Below, one piece after another: positions 53,048-62,496 of a stretch of DNA of 64,000 nt; position 1 is the first letter of the stretch; each line of letters begins with the position of its first letter. A program made the translations under genes and the position numbers. The notes below the pieces were generated by a model. That model did no database searches, was not told where the DNA came from, and saw only the letters and a list, made by a program, of their open reading frames with translations. The stretch is from an uncultured Methanomicrobiales archaeon (lineage in GTDB: Archaea > Halobacteriota > Methanomicrobia > Methanomicrobiales > Methanospirillaceae), in the NCBI GenBank assembly GCA_903926075.1, contig CAIYHQ010000070.1:1-64000 (forward strand), written 5' to 3'.

Positions 53048-54532
53048 TTAATCTTTTCTACTTCCTCTCCCTGCGATATATGTATTAACTGCAGCAGTAA
53101 TTGCGGCTACTTCTTTTCCATGCCTCAATGACAATCCAAGCGTCTGTATTCGGGCTTCTTCCTCTCTCATATATCGCTGCGCCGTCTTTGAGAAATGTTC
53201 TTCCTGCAGGAAATGTGTGTGGGTATCGCCTTCAATAAAGTGCTGATTATGCATTATCGCGGCGTGGAGTGGCAATGTAGTTTTTACGCCAAGTATAACG
53301 TATTCTGATATAGCACGACGCATCCGGTCAATTGCTTCAGGACGGTTGTATCCCCAGGCACAGAGTTTTGCAATCATGGAATCATACACGGCAGGAATCG
53401 TGTAACCCATGTGGATTCCGGAATCAAGACGGATGCCGGGTCCTCCGGGTGAACGGTACTTCAAAATCTTTCCTGGGTCTGCGGAAAAATTGTTTAGCGG
53501 GTCTTCTGCATTAATTCTGCATTCAATTGCATGTCCCCTTATATTGATATCTGACTGAGAGAACTGGAGTGGTTCGCCTGCCGCAATCGCAAGCTGGTTC
53601 TTAACAATATCGATGCCTGTTATAAATTCAGTAATCGTATGCTCAACCTGCAGGCGGGTATTCATCTCCATGAAATAATATTCACCATTATTGTACAGAA
53701 ATTCAACAGTACCTGCATTAGTATAGTCAGCTGCCCTCGCTGCTGCAATTGCTGAACCCGACATCCTCTCCCGAAGTTCATCAGTCATTATCGGACAGGG
53801 GGCCTCTTCGACCAGTTTTTGATGTCTGCGCTGGATTGAACATTCACGGTCATAGAGATGCACCGTAGAACCATGCTCATCAGCAAGGATCTGGAACTCT
53901 ATATGCCTTGGTTTATCAAAGTACTTTTCAACAAAGACAGTAGAGTCTCCAAAAGCAGATTCAGCAATTCGCATTCCTGCATTGATGGCATTAAAAAGTT
54001 CGCTTTTATCTCTTACTATCTGCATTCCTATTCCGCCACCCCCTGCGCTTGCCTTTATAATAACAGGGTAGCCGACGGAATCTGCAACCTTTTCTGCCTC
54101 GTACTCGTTTTGTATTGCCCCCTCAGTGCCAGGCATGACCGGGACGCCTGCCTCCTTCATCATCTTTTTTGAACCGATCTTTGAACCCATGGCTTCAATA
54201 GTTTTCCAGGACGGGCCTACAAAAATTATTCCTTCGTCAGTACAAAGTTTTGCAAACTTGGCGTTTTCAGCGAGAAATCCATACCCTGGGTGAATCGCTT
54301 CGCAGCCACTTTTTTTAGCAATGTCGACAATACGCTCTTTATTCAGATAACTTTTCGAAGGAGGTGCTTCTCCGACATGAAAAGCCTCATCTGCGTACTG
54401 GACATGGAGAGCGTTCTTGTCAAGGGTTGAGTAGATTGCGACAGTCTCAATTCTTAGTTCTCGACATGCACGCATAACGCGAATTGCTATTTCACCACGG
54501 TTTGCAATAAGGAGTTTGTCAAAGTACTTCAT
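53048..54532 (-). CDS. pycA: Pyruvate carboxylase subunit A (biotin carboxylase)
   Basis: 494 residues. Biotin carboxylase features: [20 protein letters not shown] at the start, [17 protein letters not shown]-grasp Gly loop [25 protein letters not shown]-like segment [34 protein letters not shown] with catalytic residues. Carboxylates biotin with bicarbonate and ATP. The gene starts inside the last four bases of pycB (ATGA), so the two subunits are co-translated. The complex makes oxaloacetate from pyruvate for the incomplete reductive TCA branch of methanogens. Confidence 0.95.
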   Translation of the reverse strand: MKYFDKLLIANRGEIAIRVMRACRELRIETVAIYSTLDKNALHVQYADEAFHVGEAPPSKSYLNKERIVDIAKKSGCEAIHPGYGFLAENAKFAKLCTDEGIIFVGPSWKTIEAMGSKIGSKKMMKEAGVPVMPGTEGAIQNEYEAEKVADSVGYPVIIKASAGGGGIGMQIVRDKSELFNAINAGMRIAESAFGDSTVFVEKYFDKPRHIEFQILADEHGSTVHLYDRECSIQRRHQKLVEEAPCPIMTDELRERMSGSAIAAARAADYTNAGTVEFLYNNGEYYFMEMNTRLQVEHTITEFITGIDIVKNQLAIAAGEPLQFSQSDINIRGHAIECRINAEDPLNNFSADPGKILKYRSPGGPGIRLDSGIHMGYTIPAVYDSMIAKLCAWGYNRPEAIDRMRRAISEYVILGVKTTLPLHAAIMHNQHFIEGDTHTHFLQEEHFSKTAQRYMREEEARIQTLGLSLRHGKEVAAITAAVNTYIAGRGSRKD

Positions 54533-56259
54533 AGAACAGCCATGAGTATGTCGCCACTCTGAACGACGTCACCTACATCTACAAATATCTCAACAACCTT
54601 GCCGTCAGCTGGAGCAATAACCGGGTTCTCCATCTTCATTGCTTCAAGGACAAGGAGAAGATCTCCTTTCTTCACATCCATGCCCCGGCTCACTGGGACT
54701 TCGAGGACCATTCCCTGGATACTACTCTTTATAGCTCCTGCAATGTCACCCCTCGGGGCTTTCTGCTCTGAACCATCCCGGCTCGAAACACTGCTTCCTT
54801 CAACAGATATTATCCTGACACTGAAGATCTCTCCATCTACTTCAACTTCCATCATACTCGGGATGTCAGAAATTTTATAGTCAGATGGACTGGTCCTTGA
54901 AGGAATTTCTTCGGGCTTGCGTTCTCCCTTTAAGAATGAAGGGGCAATCGCAGGGTAAAGGATGTAGGTCAGGACGTCTTCCTCTTTTTTTACAAGGCCA
55001 GCAAGCATTGCTTCCTGTTTCATGGTTTCATAAACCGGCTCGAGCTCATCCGCGGGTCTTCCTTCTAATAAAGGTTCACTTCCAATTATCCGGTTAATGA
55101 TTGCCTGGGATATAGGTGCAGGAGATCGTCCATATAGTCCCCTGACATAATCTTTGACTTCTTTAGTTACGTTCTGATATCTTTCTCCACCAAGGAGTAC
55201 ATTGAGTACTGCCTGAGTCCCAACTATCTGCGAACTTGGTGTTACGAGAGGTGGATATCCCAGATCTTCCCTTACATGTGGGATCTCAAGGAAAACATCG
55301 TTCATCCGGTTAAGTGCATCCTGTTCTTTTAGTTGCGAGACCAGGTTTGAGATCATTCCGCCCGGGAGCTGGTAGATCATTACATCACTGTCTACACGCT
55401 CAGAAATCGGATCAATAAGGCCTGCATACTTATTCCTGATATCAAGGGTTGCATTCCTCACTTCCCTCAATTTTGTGAGACTAATTCCTGTATCTCTGGG
55501 TGTCCCTACGAGACTTGCAACAATACTCTCGGTAGGAGGCTGAGATGTACCCATTGAAAAAGGTGACATCGCAGTGTCCAGGATATCCACACCCGCGTCT
55601 ATTGCAGCTTCATAACTCATTGGAGCTATCCCACTAGTACAATGACTGTGAAGGCAGACCTTTACCGGTATCTCCTCCTTTATTCTGCTAATAAGTTCTC
55701 GTGCTGCTGCAGGCATAATGAGTCCTGCCATATCCTTAATGCAGATTGAGTCACAGTCAAACGAGTATAATTCTTTTGCGAACTCAACAAATAGTTCTGT
55801 AGAGTGAACCGGGCTTGTAGTATAAGATATTGCGCCCTGAAGGTGAGAGCCGGTTTTTTTAACCGCTTTCATCGACTCGGTCATATTTCTGATATCATTG
55901 AGTGCATCAAAGACGCGGAAAATTCCGACTCCGTTCACCGCTGCTCTCTCAACAAATTTGTTTACAACGTCATCAGAATAGTGCCTGTAACCGACCAGGT
56001 TCTGACCCCGAAGAAGCATCTGGACCGGTGTTTTTACGAGGACCTCACTAAGACTTTTTAACCTATTCCATGGATCTTCATTCAGGAACCTGATGCAACT
56101 GTCAAATGTAGCACCCCCCCATGCTTCAAGTGAGAAAAATCCAACTGAATCCATCAGTTCTGCAAGCGGAAGCATGTCTGCGGTCTTCAGTCTTGTCGCA
56201 AAGAGTGACTGGTGTGCATCCCGCAGTGTGGTATCTGTAATGCTGACCTTATCTGCCAT
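54529..56259 (-). CDS. pycB: Pyruvate carboxylase subunit B (carboxyltransferase-biotinyl)
   Basis: 576 residues. Residues 1-290 are the DRE-TIM carboxyltransferase: [42 protein letters not shown], and HSHCTSG as metal and substrate sites. A PYC_OADA domain follows to about 465. A Ser-rich linker leads to the biotinyl domain, with biotin-accepting Lys in [10 protein letters not shown] near residue 543. The order B before A and four-base overlap with pycA show one operon. A decarboxylating sodium pump is less likely because no membrane subunit is nearby. Confidence 0.95.
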   Translation of the reverse strand: MADKVSITDTTLRDAHQSLFATRLKTADMLPLAELMDSVGFFSLEAWGGATFDSCIRFLNEDPWNRLKSLSEVLVKTPVQMLLRGQNLVGYRHYSDDVVNKFVERAAVNGVGIFRVFDALNDIRNMTESMKAVKKTGSHLQGAISYTTSPVHSTELFVEFAKELYSFDCDSICIKDMAGLIMPAAARELISRIKEEIPVKVCLHSHCTSGIAPMSYEAAIDAGVDILDTAMSPFSMGTSQPPTESIVASLVGTPRDTGISLTKLREVRNATLDIRNKYAGLIDPISERVDSDVMIYQLPGGMISNLVSQLKEQDALNRMNDVFLEIPHVREDLGYPPLVTPSSQIVGTQAVLNVLLGGERYQNVTKEVKDYVRGLYGRSPAPISQAIINRIIGSEPLLEGRPADELEPVYETMKQEAMLAGLVKKEEDVLTYILYPAIAPSFLKGERKPEEIPSRTSPSDYKISDIPSMMEVEVDGEIFSVRIISVEGSSVSSRDGSEQKAPRGDIAGAIKSSIQGMVLEVPVSRGMDVKKGDLLLVLEAMKMENPVIAPADGKVVEIFVDVGDVVQSGDILMAVL

Positions 56260-56505
56260 GAAAGGGCCCCTGTTCTCCTTTAAAATTCGTATTATAGTGT
56301 TTTGAAAAAGTTATAATCTATTCTAAACCTTTAAAGGATATATAACTCGCACTTTATTATTTCTCTGACCGTTTTCATAACACCTTTGAAAAATTTAAAG
56401 TATTTTTAGATCATTGAACGCATTGGCAGGAACGCGCCGTCTTTCTCTCTCAAACTGACTGTTGGACATTCTTATTGATTTCTAACTGTTCATCTACAAT
56501 GTAAA
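56260..56505. other. Intergenic stretch upstream of pycB
   Basis: AT-rich sequence that should hold the pycB promoter (for example TTATAATCTATT near 56310 on the plus strand, read in reverse). I find no coding remnant here. Confidence 0.4.
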
Positions 56506-56757
56506 CTGAATAACAAGTTTGCAATGTTATCCAAGTCATCCCCTGGTTTTCAAATCTATCATTATATGATAACATAACCACCCTCACTAACAGTCTTGAA
56601 AACGGTACCATTGATGCATTCATCATCCAGACACCTTCCCAGGAGATCGCTATTGCAGGGAGATCTCTCGTAATAATCGGAGCTGAGCCGTCCGATGAGA
56701 AACTCGCAATAGCAGTACGAAAAAAAATTCAGAATCTCTTTTTTAACTGTCCGGCTA
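56506..56757 (+). pseudogene. Remnant of family 3 solute-binding protein
   Basis: Plus-strand frame without a start: NVIQVIPWFSNLSLYDNITT, then LTNSLENGTIDAFIIQTPSQ, then IIGAEPSDEKLAIAVRKKIQ. The pattern LxNGxIDAxIxxTP ... GxxxxxExxGIAVRK is that of the last lobe of amino-acid-type binding proteins (SBP_bac_3). The ends merge into non-coding DNA upstream and the 3' end of the opposite-strand gene downstream. It is a C-terminal fragment only. Confidence 0.65.
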
Positions 56758-58047
56758 TGATATCTCTTCCCTTCCGTCTGGCCATATATTTACATGTGCT
56801 GTTTTCTTCCAGCTAGAACCGAGAGAACTACCCGTCACTTCCATTAAGTCATATGATGCAAGAGATCGGTCTCCGGCCGAATTCGTTTTAAGAGACCCGC
56901 TTTCGCCATCATACGTGTTAAGGTGATGGACGAGTGCAGTCTCTATTTCGGCTTGATTCACATCAGGAGGGACATCGTTTAAAACATCCATCACTACCCA
57001 GAGAGCGTCATAAAGGGCTATTGGTCCAGAGGCTGGCTCTGATCCAAGTCTTTCTTTTATTCTGGCCTTTGGACCACTCAAGTGATCAATATTTGCAATT
57101 CCCCAGACCGTACCGGTCATGTTTATCTGTGTCGCGAAAAGTGTAGTGGGTGAAGACCCGGTCAGGGATGCGATGCCGGTATTCCCATCACACCCGAACC
57201 AATGGACACGGGAGAGGTTCGTTTTTCCTGATGCTTCACTGAGGATCTCTGTCGATTCATCGAAACCGATAAGATAGACCCCAATCCGTTCAGCACCATA
57301 TTTATTAATTGCGTCACCCGTAAGAACGTCCAGGGAAGCGACAGGTGCTGAAAATTCTTTTGCATTTGGATCAAAACGGACTCCTTTCAGAATTATTCCA
57401 TTCTGCCTTGAGAATGCCGAACTCGTTGAATTAAGCAGGCCATCACCCCATATGTCACCCCGCCATACAGGGACGATGGCACTTATGTTGTTCTTACGAA
57501 GCCAGATCCCCATGACCTGTCCCTGAGCCGAATCATCGGATATAAGCCGGTAAATAGAATCGCCAGTTATTGAAAGGGCAGGTGATGTACTTCCGGCATC
57601 AAGGACGACCATCCCGTTCATATCTGTGTAATTTTTCACAACTGCAATCTCGGCACTGGTCATGTGTCCAAGTATAATCCTTCGGCCGTTTTCATGAACC
57701 TGTTTGACGAGCGTAAGTGCGGTCGCAGGGTTCGACCCGGTGTCATGGATAATAACGTTTACACGACGGGAAGAACCGATAACCTGGTAATATCTGTTTA
57801 TATCATCATTGGCAGTAATTAGTGAAGCCTTTGCCATCTCTCCAAACGACGAATAGGAGCCTGTGAGTGGGAGGAGGGCATCAACTATTATCACCTGCTC
57901 TCCATTCGATGACTGGGAAAAGCCCTGAGCAGGATTTGCTGTCATACAACCTGTAATTAAAATTGTTACAGGGACCAGGATTAGTAGTCCAAGAGCGGTA
58001 TATTTCATGATTAATCTATTTGGCAGGAAGATTTCATTCCTGCCCAT
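56755..58047 (-). CDS. Branched-chain-type periplasmic binding lipoprotein
   Basis: 430 residues. A leader with lipobox (LVPVTILITGCM, Cys near residue 34) precedes a two-lobe Peripla_BP_6 domain: IIVDALLPLTGSYSSFGEMAKASLITANDDIN, ILGHMTSAEIAVVKNYTD and SPALSITGDSIYRLISDDSAQGQVM. Usually the receptor of an amino acid ABC importer, but no permease or ATPase is adjacent. It follows the decarboxylase-antiporter genes on the same strand, nine bases after a small membrane protein. It might sense or capture the amino acid for that system (inference). Confidence 0.87.
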   Translation of the reverse strand: MGRNEIFLPNRLIMKYTALGLLILVPVTILITGCMTANPAQGFSQSSNGEQVIIVDALLPLTGSYSSFGEMAKASLITANDDINRYYQVIGSSRRVNVIIHDTGSNPATALTLVKQVHENGRRIILGHMTSAEIAVVKNYTDMNGMVVLDAGSTSPALSITGDSIYRLISDDSAQGQVMGIWLRKNNISAIVPVWRGDIWGDGLLNSTSSAFSRQNGIILKGVRFDPNAKEFSAPVASLDVLTGDAINKYGAERIGVYLIGFDESTEILSEASGKTNLSRVHWFGCDGNTGIASLTGSSPTTLFATQINMTGTVWGIANIDHLSGPKARIKERLGSEPASGPIALYDALWVVMDVLNDVPPDVNQAEIETALVHHLNTYDGESGSLKTNSAGDRSLASYDLMEVTGSSLGSSWKKTAHVNIWPDGREEIS

Positions 58048-58056
58048 GTATAAAAT

Positions 58057-58548
58057 TCAAATACTCCTATACTTTTTCAGTTCCTGTGAGATCTCTTTTA
58101 TTAACGGATTGTTTGCAGGTGTTATGTAAATCAGGTGCTGGCCGACGATGATAAGGTCCCCGACCGGTTTTCCTTTGCCAATTTTGTTCGAATTATACGT
58201 GTTTATCATGGCATCTCGTGACTCAGCACTGTCGAAAGCCTGCGTTTCTATAGTAACAATGTTCCCCTGGCTGTCAGATAACACAAACCTCTTTCCCCCC
58301 ATTGCTCCTGGCACATTCCACTGCGTATCATTCTCACTATTTATCGTGATTCCTACAGCCTGTGCTGCATTCTTAACCGGGTTACCTGCCACAATATGGT
58401 ATGGTTCAGGTCCTGAAACGGCGATGATCAAGGCAAATGGTATAAGAAATATCACGACAAGGAATACGACAAGACCTATATCAAGCCAGAAATGGCGGTT
58501 TGAAGATCCACCCTTCTCTTGTTTACCGGATTTTACAGATGTCATCAT
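58057..58548 (-). CDS. Single-helix membrane protein of unknown function
   Basis: 163 residues from ATG 58548, two bases after the antiporter stop; a longer in-frame start (58581) overlaps that gene and is less likely. A basic cytoplasmic tip, one membrane helix near 22-45 (IGLVVFLVVIFLIPFALIIA), then an extracytoplasmic domain of about 115 residues (EPYHIVAGNPVKNAAQAVGI, FVLSDSQGNIVTIETQAFDS). No family recognised. It lies between the antiporter and the binding lipoprotein in the same unit. Confidence 0.72.
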   Translation of the reverse strand: MMTSVKSGKQEKGGSSNRHFWLDIGLVVFLVVIFLIPFALIIAVSGPEPYHIVAGNPVKNAAQAVGITINSENDTQWNVPGAMGGKRFVLSDSQGNIVTIETQAFDSAESRDAMINTYNSNKIGKGKPVGDLIIVGQHLIYITPANNPLIKEISQELKKYRSI

Positions 58549-58550
58549 GA

Positions 58551-59987
58551 TCACCCCGTTCTCCCTGCAGTTTTCAGCCATCGCGAATTTTTATATTTCA
58601 GGAATATGAAAGGCGGCACGGCAAGGAGGAACGTGCCGAGTAGGACAGACAAGACGTAGGCCAGCCAGTTTGTGGCAAAGAATGATGGAGGCATAAGCCC
58701 GACAACGAACGCAAGAGCGGTTCCGAAGAGCCCGATGCCACCTACGACCCAAACCCCGGCGATTCCACCCGGAATTTTGAATGGACGTGGTTTGTCCGGC
58801 TGGCTGTAACGCAGTTTGATGAGAGCTGCAAAGACAAGGAGATATACAATGCAGAGTAGTTCAACCGTCATTGCTGATAGAATCCAGTATGCCTGGTTCA
58901 CAGACGGGAGGAAAACATAAAGTAGAGAGATGGCAGAGCCTATCAGTGCCTGGATGACGAGCACTGCAACAGGTGCCCCGTACTTGTTTGTACGGTCAAA
59001 AAGGGGTGGCATGTTCCCTTCTTCAGCCACTATGCCCAATCCTTTTGCTGGTCCGATAAGCCATGAGGCGAGGTTAACCACTCCGCCGAGAGTGATAAGA
59101 AGTGCCATGGGCCCGACAAGCCATGCTATACCCGCCGCATCAAAGAAGTACTGGATTGCCTGCATTACACCGGATGCGAGACTAAGCTGGTTTGAAGGGA
59201 TCACAACGGCGATGGCGAGCGTTGCAAGGACAGTGCAGACAAGGATGATAATTGCTGACAGGGCCATAGCATTGGGAAAGTCCTTCTGAGGGTTACGCGT
59301 TTCAAGTGCATGAAACCCGGCCATCTCCATACCAGCGAATAACAATATAATTGTCGCAAAGAAAGGCAGGGTTGAAAGATCAATAACCGGGACCATCGCC
59401 CCAAGCGAAAATGGTGGAAGAACGAGTGTTTGTCCTGACCCGATCCACCATATCCCGAGAAAAATAATAAGGACTGCTGGTATAATACTGCCTAAAATCA
59501 CGCCTATGTTGCTGAACTTCGATGATGTTTCTTCGCCAAAGTAGGCAATAGCCGTTGTACCCCAGAACGCTACCATCATTACACTTATCATATAGAACGG
59601 GTTACTCGCGAGCGCCGGGGTAAGTGCAAATGCAAGTGTGGAGGCGATAAACGAGAGGACAGTGGGAAACCAGACGAGATTGTTCGACCATTCACAAAAT
59701 AGTGCGACAAATCCACCTTTCTCACCAAATGCCTGCTTTACCCAGGCATAAACACCGCCACCCTCAGGCCACCCGGTAGCGAGCTCTGCCCCGGCAAGGG
59801 AGATTGGGATGAGGAAGAGTATGGCACCGAGTACATACCATCCGATACATGACCACCCGTATATCGCCATGGAGGGAAAATTCCTGATACTCAGTACGGC
59901 TGCCACGTTAATCATCGCGAGTGCAAACAGACCCAGCACTTTACCTGAGCCGGGGGCAGTCTTTGTGCCAGTTCCTTCATTGCTCAT
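58551..59987 (-). CDS. APC-family amino acid antiporter (GadC/AdiC-like)
   Basis: 478 residues from ATG 59987, which has AAGGAG before it and overlaps the decarboxylase stop (ATGA). Twelve membrane helices. The N-terminal region (LGLFALAMINVAAVLSIRNF ... SLAGAELATGWPEGGGVYAW) is characteristic of the glutamate:GABA antiporter branch. The coupling to an amino acid decarboxylase indicates exchange of amino acid for its amine product, which consumes protons in the cell and can raise internal pH or make a proton motive force. Confidence 0.9.
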   Translation of the reverse strand: MSNEGTGTKTAPGSGKVLGLFALAMINVAAVLSIRNFPSMAIYGWSCIGWYVLGAILFLIPISLAGAELATGWPEGGGVYAWVKQAFGEKGGFVALFCEWSNNLVWFPTVLSFIASTLAFALTPALASNPFYMISVMMVAFWGTTAIAYFGEETSSKFSNIGVILGSIIPAVLIIFLGIWWIGSGQTLVLPPFSLGAMVPVIDLSTLPFFATIILLFAGMEMAGFHALETRNPQKDFPNAMALSAIIILVCTVLATLAIAVVIPSNQLSLASGVMQAIQYFFDAAGIAWLVGPMALLITLGGVVNLASWLIGPAKGLGIVAEEGNMPPLFDRTNKYGAPVAVLVIQALIGSAISLLYVFLPSVNQAYWILSAMTVELLCIVYLLVFAALIKLRYSQPDKPRPFKIPGGIAGVWVVGGIGLFGTALAFVVGLMPPSFFATNWLAYVLSVLLGTFLLAVPPFIFLKYKNSRWLKTAGRTG

Positions 59988-62302
59988 TGCTTCTTCTCCT
60001 TTATGCATATAATCCGGTATTCAGAGTTAACATTTTCGATTCCATGGGTGTCATGTTCAAAACCCGGAAACTGCCTGTCGAATTCCTGGAGGGCAAGCAG
60101 GTACTGGAGTACCGGGCCGTTTATATCACCGGTCCGCTCACCTGGCGCAAGCAGGGGGATTCCAGGCGGATAGGGGACAATCCCGGTTGCTACGATTCGG
60201 TTTGCGGCTTTTGATATAGGGATCTGCTCAACCTCGTTACGCACGAGCATCCTGAAGGCCTCAGCATAAGAGAGGGCAGGTTCGGGGAGCAGTGAGTATG
60301 CTTCATGGAGGAGGCTGCAAATAAGTTTCTCTTTCTTTAAAGAATGCATCTGATCCGCAAGATCCTGCAGTTTCATGCCGCGATACCGGTCAGGCCACCG
60401 CTCAAGAAGGTCAGGAAAAATCTCTGCAAGCGGAGCGTTTTCATCATATAACCTCTTGAACTCGAAAAGTTCGGTGACAAGGGTTCCCCACTTTCCCTTG
60501 GTAATGCCCATAGAGAAGAGGAACAGGATGGAATAGTCACCTGACTTTTCGTTGATGATGCCCCTTGTGTCGAGAAACTTAACAACAACTGCGGCCGGGA
60601 TGCCCTTGGGAGATAGCGTACCATCATCGTTCACCCCGGGAGTGAGCACCGTGACCTTAATCGGGTCTAGCATGCAGTAGTTGTCAGGAAGGCCAAGAAA
60701 CCCATGCCAGTCGTCTTCAGGGTGCAGGACCCAGCAGGATGGATTGTCTCTTAAGGTAGAAATTGGTGTATCTGAAAAGGCTATCTTTTCGCTTGTCTTT
60801 GGGTCAACTATTGTTTTCGGCTGCCACATTGGGAACCACCAGTCTGTTTTTGTTTTACCGCTTTTAATCTCACTCCCAATTCTAGCCATGACCTGGCGGA
60901 AGCGAACCGCCTCCTCGATGGACTCATTTGTGAGCATTCGTCCGGATGCCCCGTCCATCATCTTGGAGGAGACATCAAGCGAAGCGATTATAGTATACAG
61001 TGGAGAGGTTGAACTATGCATCATGAACCCCTCGTTGAAACGGGCATGTTCAATAGGGATACGCCCGTTCCTTATATGGATCATGGAGGCCTGCGAGAGG
61101 GCTGCTAGCAGTTTGTGCGTTGACTGGGTGGCAAAAACAGTGGGTTTGTCCTTGTTATCGATATCGTCCCGCATAGCGAAGCGGTCTTTGTAGAGTGGGT
61201 TGAAGCGGGCATAGCCGTACCATGCCTCGTCAAAGTGGATGCTGTCAACGCTTTTACCCAGCAGATCTTCCACCTCGTCTGCATGGTAGCAGAGACCGTC
61301 ATAAGTGGAGTTCGTAATAATTGCGTGAACCGGCTTTTTTTCGTCCAGGCCTTTTGCAATCGGACACGCCTCAATTTTTTCCCTTATTGATTCGGGTGTC
61401 ATTTCAGAGGGTGGTATAGGTCCAATGATTCCGTACCTGTTCCTTGTTGGAACCATATACACAGCAACGGAATGGGTCATGGTAAGGGCGTGCTCGGCAG
61501 ACTTATGGCAGTTTCGGTCCACCATCACCACGTCGTCGCGGGTGACCCTGCCAAAGAAGACGATCTTGTTAGCTGTAGAGGTCCCGTTTGTAACGAAGTA
61601 AGTCATGTCGGCGCCAAATACCTTCGCTGCATAACGTTCGGCTTCGCCTACCGGCCCTGAATGATCAAGGAGAGACCCGAGTTCTCCCACAGATATGGAG
61701 AGGTCGGAACGGAAAAGCTGCTCTCCGAAGAAATTGTGAAACCGCCGCCCTGCCGGCGTCTTGCGAAACGCAGTACCTCCGGCATGGCCTGGTGTATGCC
61801 AAGAGTACTCGAAGTCCTTTGAGAAACGTACCATCTCTCCAAAAAACGGGGGTAGGAGGCGATCCTGGTACCGTTTTGCCGCGGCGGTGATCCGGCCTGC
61901 GATAAACTCGTGCGTATCCTCCATCAAATAGATGTACTCGTTAACCTCCTTGATCATGTCTACAGTGAGCGAAAAAGGAGTATTGTCTGTCGATTCCGCC
62001 ATCAGGAAAATTGGAATATCTTCACTGGAACTCCGGATCTGGTGGATCAATTTCAAGGTATCTTTGTGGCTTGTGGGACTATTTCTGCCGAGATTCCAGT
62101 TAATTAATATACAGCTGACCGAGGGAAGGTTTGAATACGCGGCCCTTGCATCAGACGGCGATGCAACAGTTGCAACACGGATCCCAAACTCCTCAAGGCC
62201 ATGCACCAACCGGTTGATTGCCCGTCCGTGAGGTGTGTCTTTGTGTATAGTGTCATCAATAATTGCAACGATAAGGTGCTCTTCCTCATCCATCAGGTCC
62301 AC
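59984..62302 (-). CDS. Orn/Lys/Arg decarboxylase, inducible (fold I, with wing domain)
   Basis: 772 residues. An N-terminal receiver-like wing domain (8-130, AIIDDTIHKDTPHGRAINRL). PLP domain with SWHTPGHAGGTAFRKTPAGR, YFVTNGTSTANKIVFFG, the DEAWYGYARFNPLYK segment, and PLP-binding Lys in TQSTHKLLAALSQAS near residue 395. A C-terminal domain completes the usual length of the bacterial inducible lysine/arginine/ornithine enzymes (about 715-755). Substrate specificity cannot be read from the sequence by eye. First gene of the unit with the antiporter; the promoter region holds a perfect palindrome. Confidence 0.92.
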   Translation of the reverse strand: MDLMDEEEHLIVAIIDDTIHKDTPHGRAINRLVHGLEEFGIRVATVASPSDARAAYSNLPSVSCILINWNLGRNSPTSHKDTLKLIHQIRSSSEDIPIFLMAESTDNTPFSLTVDMIKEVNEYIYLMEDTHEFIAGRITAAAKRYQDRLLPPFFGEMVRFSKDFEYSWHTPGHAGGTAFRKTPAGRRFHNFFGEQLFRSDLSISVGELGSLLDHSGPVGEAERYAAKVFGADMTYFVTNGTSTANKIVFFGRVTRDDVVMVDRNCHKSAEHALTMTHSVAVYMVPTRNRYGIIGPIPPSEMTPESIREKIEACPIAKGLDEKKPVHAIITNSTYDGLCYHADEVEDLLGKSVDSIHFDEAWYGYARFNPLYKDRFAMRDDIDNKDKPTVFATQSTHKLLAALSQASMIHIRNGRIPIEHARFNEGFMMHSSTSPLYTIIASLDVSSKMMDGASGRMLTNESIEEAVRFRQVMARIGSEIKSGKTKTDWWFPMWQPKTIVDPKTSEKIAFSDTPISTLRDNPSCWVLHPEDDWHGFLGLPDNYCMLDPIKVTVLTPGVNDDGTLSPKGIPAAVVVKFLDTRGIINEKSGDYSILFLFSMGITKGKWGTLVTELFEFKRLYDENAPLAEIFPDLLERWPDRYRGMKLQDLADQMHSLKKEKLICSLLHEAYSLLPEPALSYAEAFRMLVRNEVEQIPISKAANRIVATGIVPYPPGIPLLAPGERTGDINGPVLQYLLALQEFDRQFPGFEHDTHGIENVNSEYRIICIKEKKQ

Positions 62303-62375
62303 TCCTGTAAATGGATTCGGTGCAGAACTTTTTTACCAGGTTGAATCCAGCTCATTAACAGCGCTTAGGATATAC

Positions 62376-62391
62376 ACTTATTTAAATAAGT
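62376..62391. promoter_or_regulatory. 16-bp palindrome covering TATA-like box before decarboxylase
   Basis: ACTTATTTAAATAAGT is a perfect palindrome 74 bases upstream of the decarboxylase start and about 106 bases before the methyltransferase gene on the other strand. The centre TTTAAA can be a TATA-like element in either direction, so one site may serve divergent promoters or bind a dimeric repressor. Inference. Confidence 0.45.
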
Positions 62392-62496
62392 CGAAATGCG
62401 ATTTCTGAAACATTTTTTTTGTAGGTTTTATTTTCAGATAGGTTCTAACCTGTAAAGCAAATCATCATAATGCATTTCCAACCTGCTTTGTTAATC

